Source of the DNA: Rhizobiaceae bacterium
Lineage (GTDB): Bacteria > Pseudomonadota > Alphaproteobacteria > Rhizobiales > Rhizobiaceae
Length of the DNA stretch: 34,804 nucleotides
NCBI GenBank assembly: GCA_016763155.1
Contig: JAESUH010000037.1
Location: 1-34,804, forward strand
Direction: 5' to 3'
Below are positions 33,593 to 34,804 of this stretch, piece after piece (the stretch's first letter is position 1; the number at the start of each line of letters is the position of its first letter). Under the pieces are notes generated by a model. That model was given only the letters and a program-made list of their open reading frames with translations, had not been told where the DNA came from and made no database searches. The position numbers were made by a program, and so were the translations under genes.

Positions 33593-34522
33593 ATGGCGGA
33601 AGATAAATCAAAAAAGAGACTTGGACGCGGCCTGGCGGCTTTGATCGGTGAAATGGATCAGCCAATAGACAACACAGATGCCCAAGCGTCTGTTGGTGCT
33701 GCTCCTACGCCGGATAAGGATGTGCCGGTTGAATTCATTCGGGCAAATACACAAAATCCACGCCGAAATTTCAGTGATAACGAGCTTCAGGATCTGACAA
33801 ATTCCATTAAGGAACACGGCATTGTTCAGCCCATTTTGGTGCGGCCGATCAAGGGTGAAGACCTTGGTGGTGCTAAGTTTGAAATCATTGCCGGAGAGCG
33901 ACGTTGGCGCGCAGCGCAGCGGGCAGGGCTTCATGCAATTCCAGTTGTTGTACGTGATGTTGAAGACCGTGAAGCGCTTGAATTGGCAATCATTGAAAAC
34001 GTGCAACGCTCTGATTTGAATTCAATTGAGGAAGCCATGGGCTATCAGCAGTTGATTGATGACTATGATTATAGCCAGGCAAATCTTGGCAAGGTATTAG
34101 GCTTGAGCCGCTCACACGTGGCGAACACGCTTCGCCTGTTAAAATTGCCGGAAGATGTAAGAGTGCTGGTATCAGAAGGCAAATTATCTGCCGGGCACGC
34201 CCGCACATTGGTGACGGCGGACAACGCATCTGAACTGGCCGAAAAAATTATTTCTGAAGGCTTATCTGTACGTCAGGCAGAGATGCTTGCGCAATCTCCG
34301 CAGGACGTTGAGTTAGAGACTGCTAATGGTTCAAATGAACCTCAAGCCCCCGAGGTCAAAAATGCCGATATTCAGGCAGTTGAAAACCGTCTTGAAGAAT
34401 TACTGGGTTTCAAAACCTCATTAAAATATCGGGAAAATGGGGCAGGTAGCATCAAGATTTCCTTTAAAAACCTCGACCAGCTGGATAGCATTTGCAGACG
34501 GCTGGAAAGCGGCAATGGCTGA
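33593..34522 (+). CDS. parB: Chromosome partitioning protein ParB (CTP-binding, parS-binding)
   Basis: The protein is 309 residues from ATG 33593. It has an N-terminal LGRGLAALIGE ParA-interaction segment and the ParB/Noc N-terminal CTPase domain: NPRRNFSDNELQDLTNSIKEHGIVQPILVRP, then the GERRWRAAQRAGL box. The helix-turn-helix follows (LGKVLGLSRSHVANTLRLLKLP), then a linker and a C-terminal dimer domain ending near LESGNG. It binds parS and slides as a CTP clamp. A GGAG at 33579-33582 supports this start over TTG 33584. The three parS sites within 3.6 kb upstream are its expected targets. Confidence 0.97.
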   Translation: MAEDKSKKRLGRGLAALIGEMDQPIDNTDAQASVGAAPTPDKDVPVEFIRANTQNPRRNFSDNELQDLTNSIKEHGIVQPILVRPIKGEDLGGAKFEIIAGERRWRAAQRAGLHAIPVVVRDVEDREALELAIIENVQRSDLNSIEEAMGYQQLIDDYDYSQANLGKVLGLSRSHVANTLRLLKLPEDVRVLVSEGKLSAGHARTLVTADNASELAEKIISEGLSVRQAEMLAQSPQDVELETANGSNEPQAPEVKNADIQAVENRLEELLGFKTSLKYRENGAGSIKISFKNLDQLDSICRRLESGNG

Positions 34523-34549
34523 GGAAGTTGGTTTGTAAAGCGGACTGAT

Positions 34550-34566
34550 CAAAATCTTTGATTTTG
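34550..34566 (+). terminator. Weak hairpin after parB, possible terminator
   Basis: CAAAATC, TTT, GATTTTG forms a perfect 7-bp AT-rich hairpin 27 bases past the parB stop. There is no strong T-run after the stem, so efficient termination is doubtful. Confidence 0.35.
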
Positions 34567-34631
34567 GACCTTTCTGGCAGTCCACCAATTCATTACCCTT
34601 GACCAAATAATACAGTTTTGAGGTAATGGGT

Positions 34632-34804
34632 ATGAGTGATATTTTAAATTTTCTGGGTCAACCAATTGGTAAAACAGTACCTGATTGGCAGCCACGAGCG
34701 CTACCTCCACGCGAGATTATTCAAGGGCAATATTGCCGGGTTGAACCAGTGGATATGGCTGCTCATGCGGCTGATCTGTTTTCAGCATTTTATGACGATA
34801 AAGA
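34632..34804 (+). CDS. GNAT family N-acetyltransferase, N-terminal part (runs off the window)
   Basis: An open frame begins at ATG 34632 (or 34626), with GAGG at 34620-34623 giving an 8-base spacing to 34632. It reads MSDILNFLGQ, PDWQPRALPPREIIQGQYCRVEP and DMAAHAADLFSAFYDD. The segment LPPREIIQGQYCRVEPVD followed by AHAADLF is typical of RimJ/RimL-type GNAT acetyltransferases, which move an acetyl group from acetyl-CoA to amines. The acetyl-CoA site is beyond the end. It lies about 110 bases after parB. Confidence 0.75.
   Translation, partial: MSDILNFLGQPIGKTVPDWQPRALPPREIIQGQYCRVEPVDMAAHAADLFSAFYDDK

Noticed and set aside
1..34804. CRISPR array or tRNA/rRNA genes
   Set aside because: No regularly spaced direct repeats and no cloverleaf or rRNA-like sequences were noticed.

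Overview
The window looks like part of a Hyphomicrobiales-type alphaproteobacterial chromosome of moderate GC, probably from the replication-origin region. The evidence is the gene order ppsR / oriC / hemE - hemJ - rho - mnmE - mnmG - rsmG - parA - parB, three near-identical parS palindromes (TGTTTCACGTGAAACA), and DnaA-box-like 9-mers between ppsR and hemE. Genes to the right of the origin run on + and housekeeping genes to the left (ppsR, maf, aroE, coaE, dnaQ) run on -, so both sets point away from the origin. The genus cannot be fixed from sequence alone.

Layout. (1) 1-5.5 kb is a mobile-element graveyard: the 3' part of an IS66-family element with a pRiA4b ORF-3-like passenger gene and a recognisable right end; a 3' remnant of a second IS66 element; an IS110-family transposase with a frameshifted C-terminus; an ArdC (antirestriction) N-terminal fragment; and an amidase N-terminal fragment with an in-frame stop, joined tail to tail with the ArdC fragment. 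(2) 5.5-6.4 kb is gene-poor, with one possible small secreted protein. (3) 6.4-13.7 kb is ordinary accessory chromosome: a MaoC/FAS1-type acyl-CoA dehydratase, a secreted caspase-like protein with a YARHG-like tail, a small basic Tyr/Arg-rich secreted protein, a Gfo/Idh/MocA oxidoreductase, a SulP transporter and an RhlE-like DEAD-box helicase with a structured leader. (4) 13.7-19.8 kb is a corrinoid-dependent methyl-transfer operon with a divergent LysR regulator. The operon encodes a UroD-type methyltransferase fused to a B12-binding domain (architecture of CmuA), a pterin-binding methyl-corrinoid:tetrahydrofolate methyltransferase (CmuB/MtgA-like), and a 2Fe-2S/ASKHA protein of the corrinoid-reactivating type. 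(5) 19.9-21.7 kb encodes a membrane-anchored TPR protein. (6) 21.7-34.8 kb is the origin-proximal housekeeping block, ending in the start of a GNAT acetyltransferase.

How the genes work together. The three-gene operon reads as a complete aerobic C1-demethylation module. The fusion protein would take a methyl group from an unknown donor (methyl halide, methoxylated compound, methylamine or methylsulfide) onto its corrinoid. The second protein would pass it to tetrahydrofolate. The ASKHA protein would reduce accidentally oxidised Co(II) corrinoid. The LysR protein probably senses the substrate. This is the best candidate for undescribed biology here, because the methyl donor is not evident and the usual zinc-binding HxC signature of the MtaA/CmuA methyltransferase domain could not be located by eye. 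On the right, oriC, parS and ParA/ParB form the replication-segregation centre, with one parS overlapping the mnmE stop codon and another inside rsmG.
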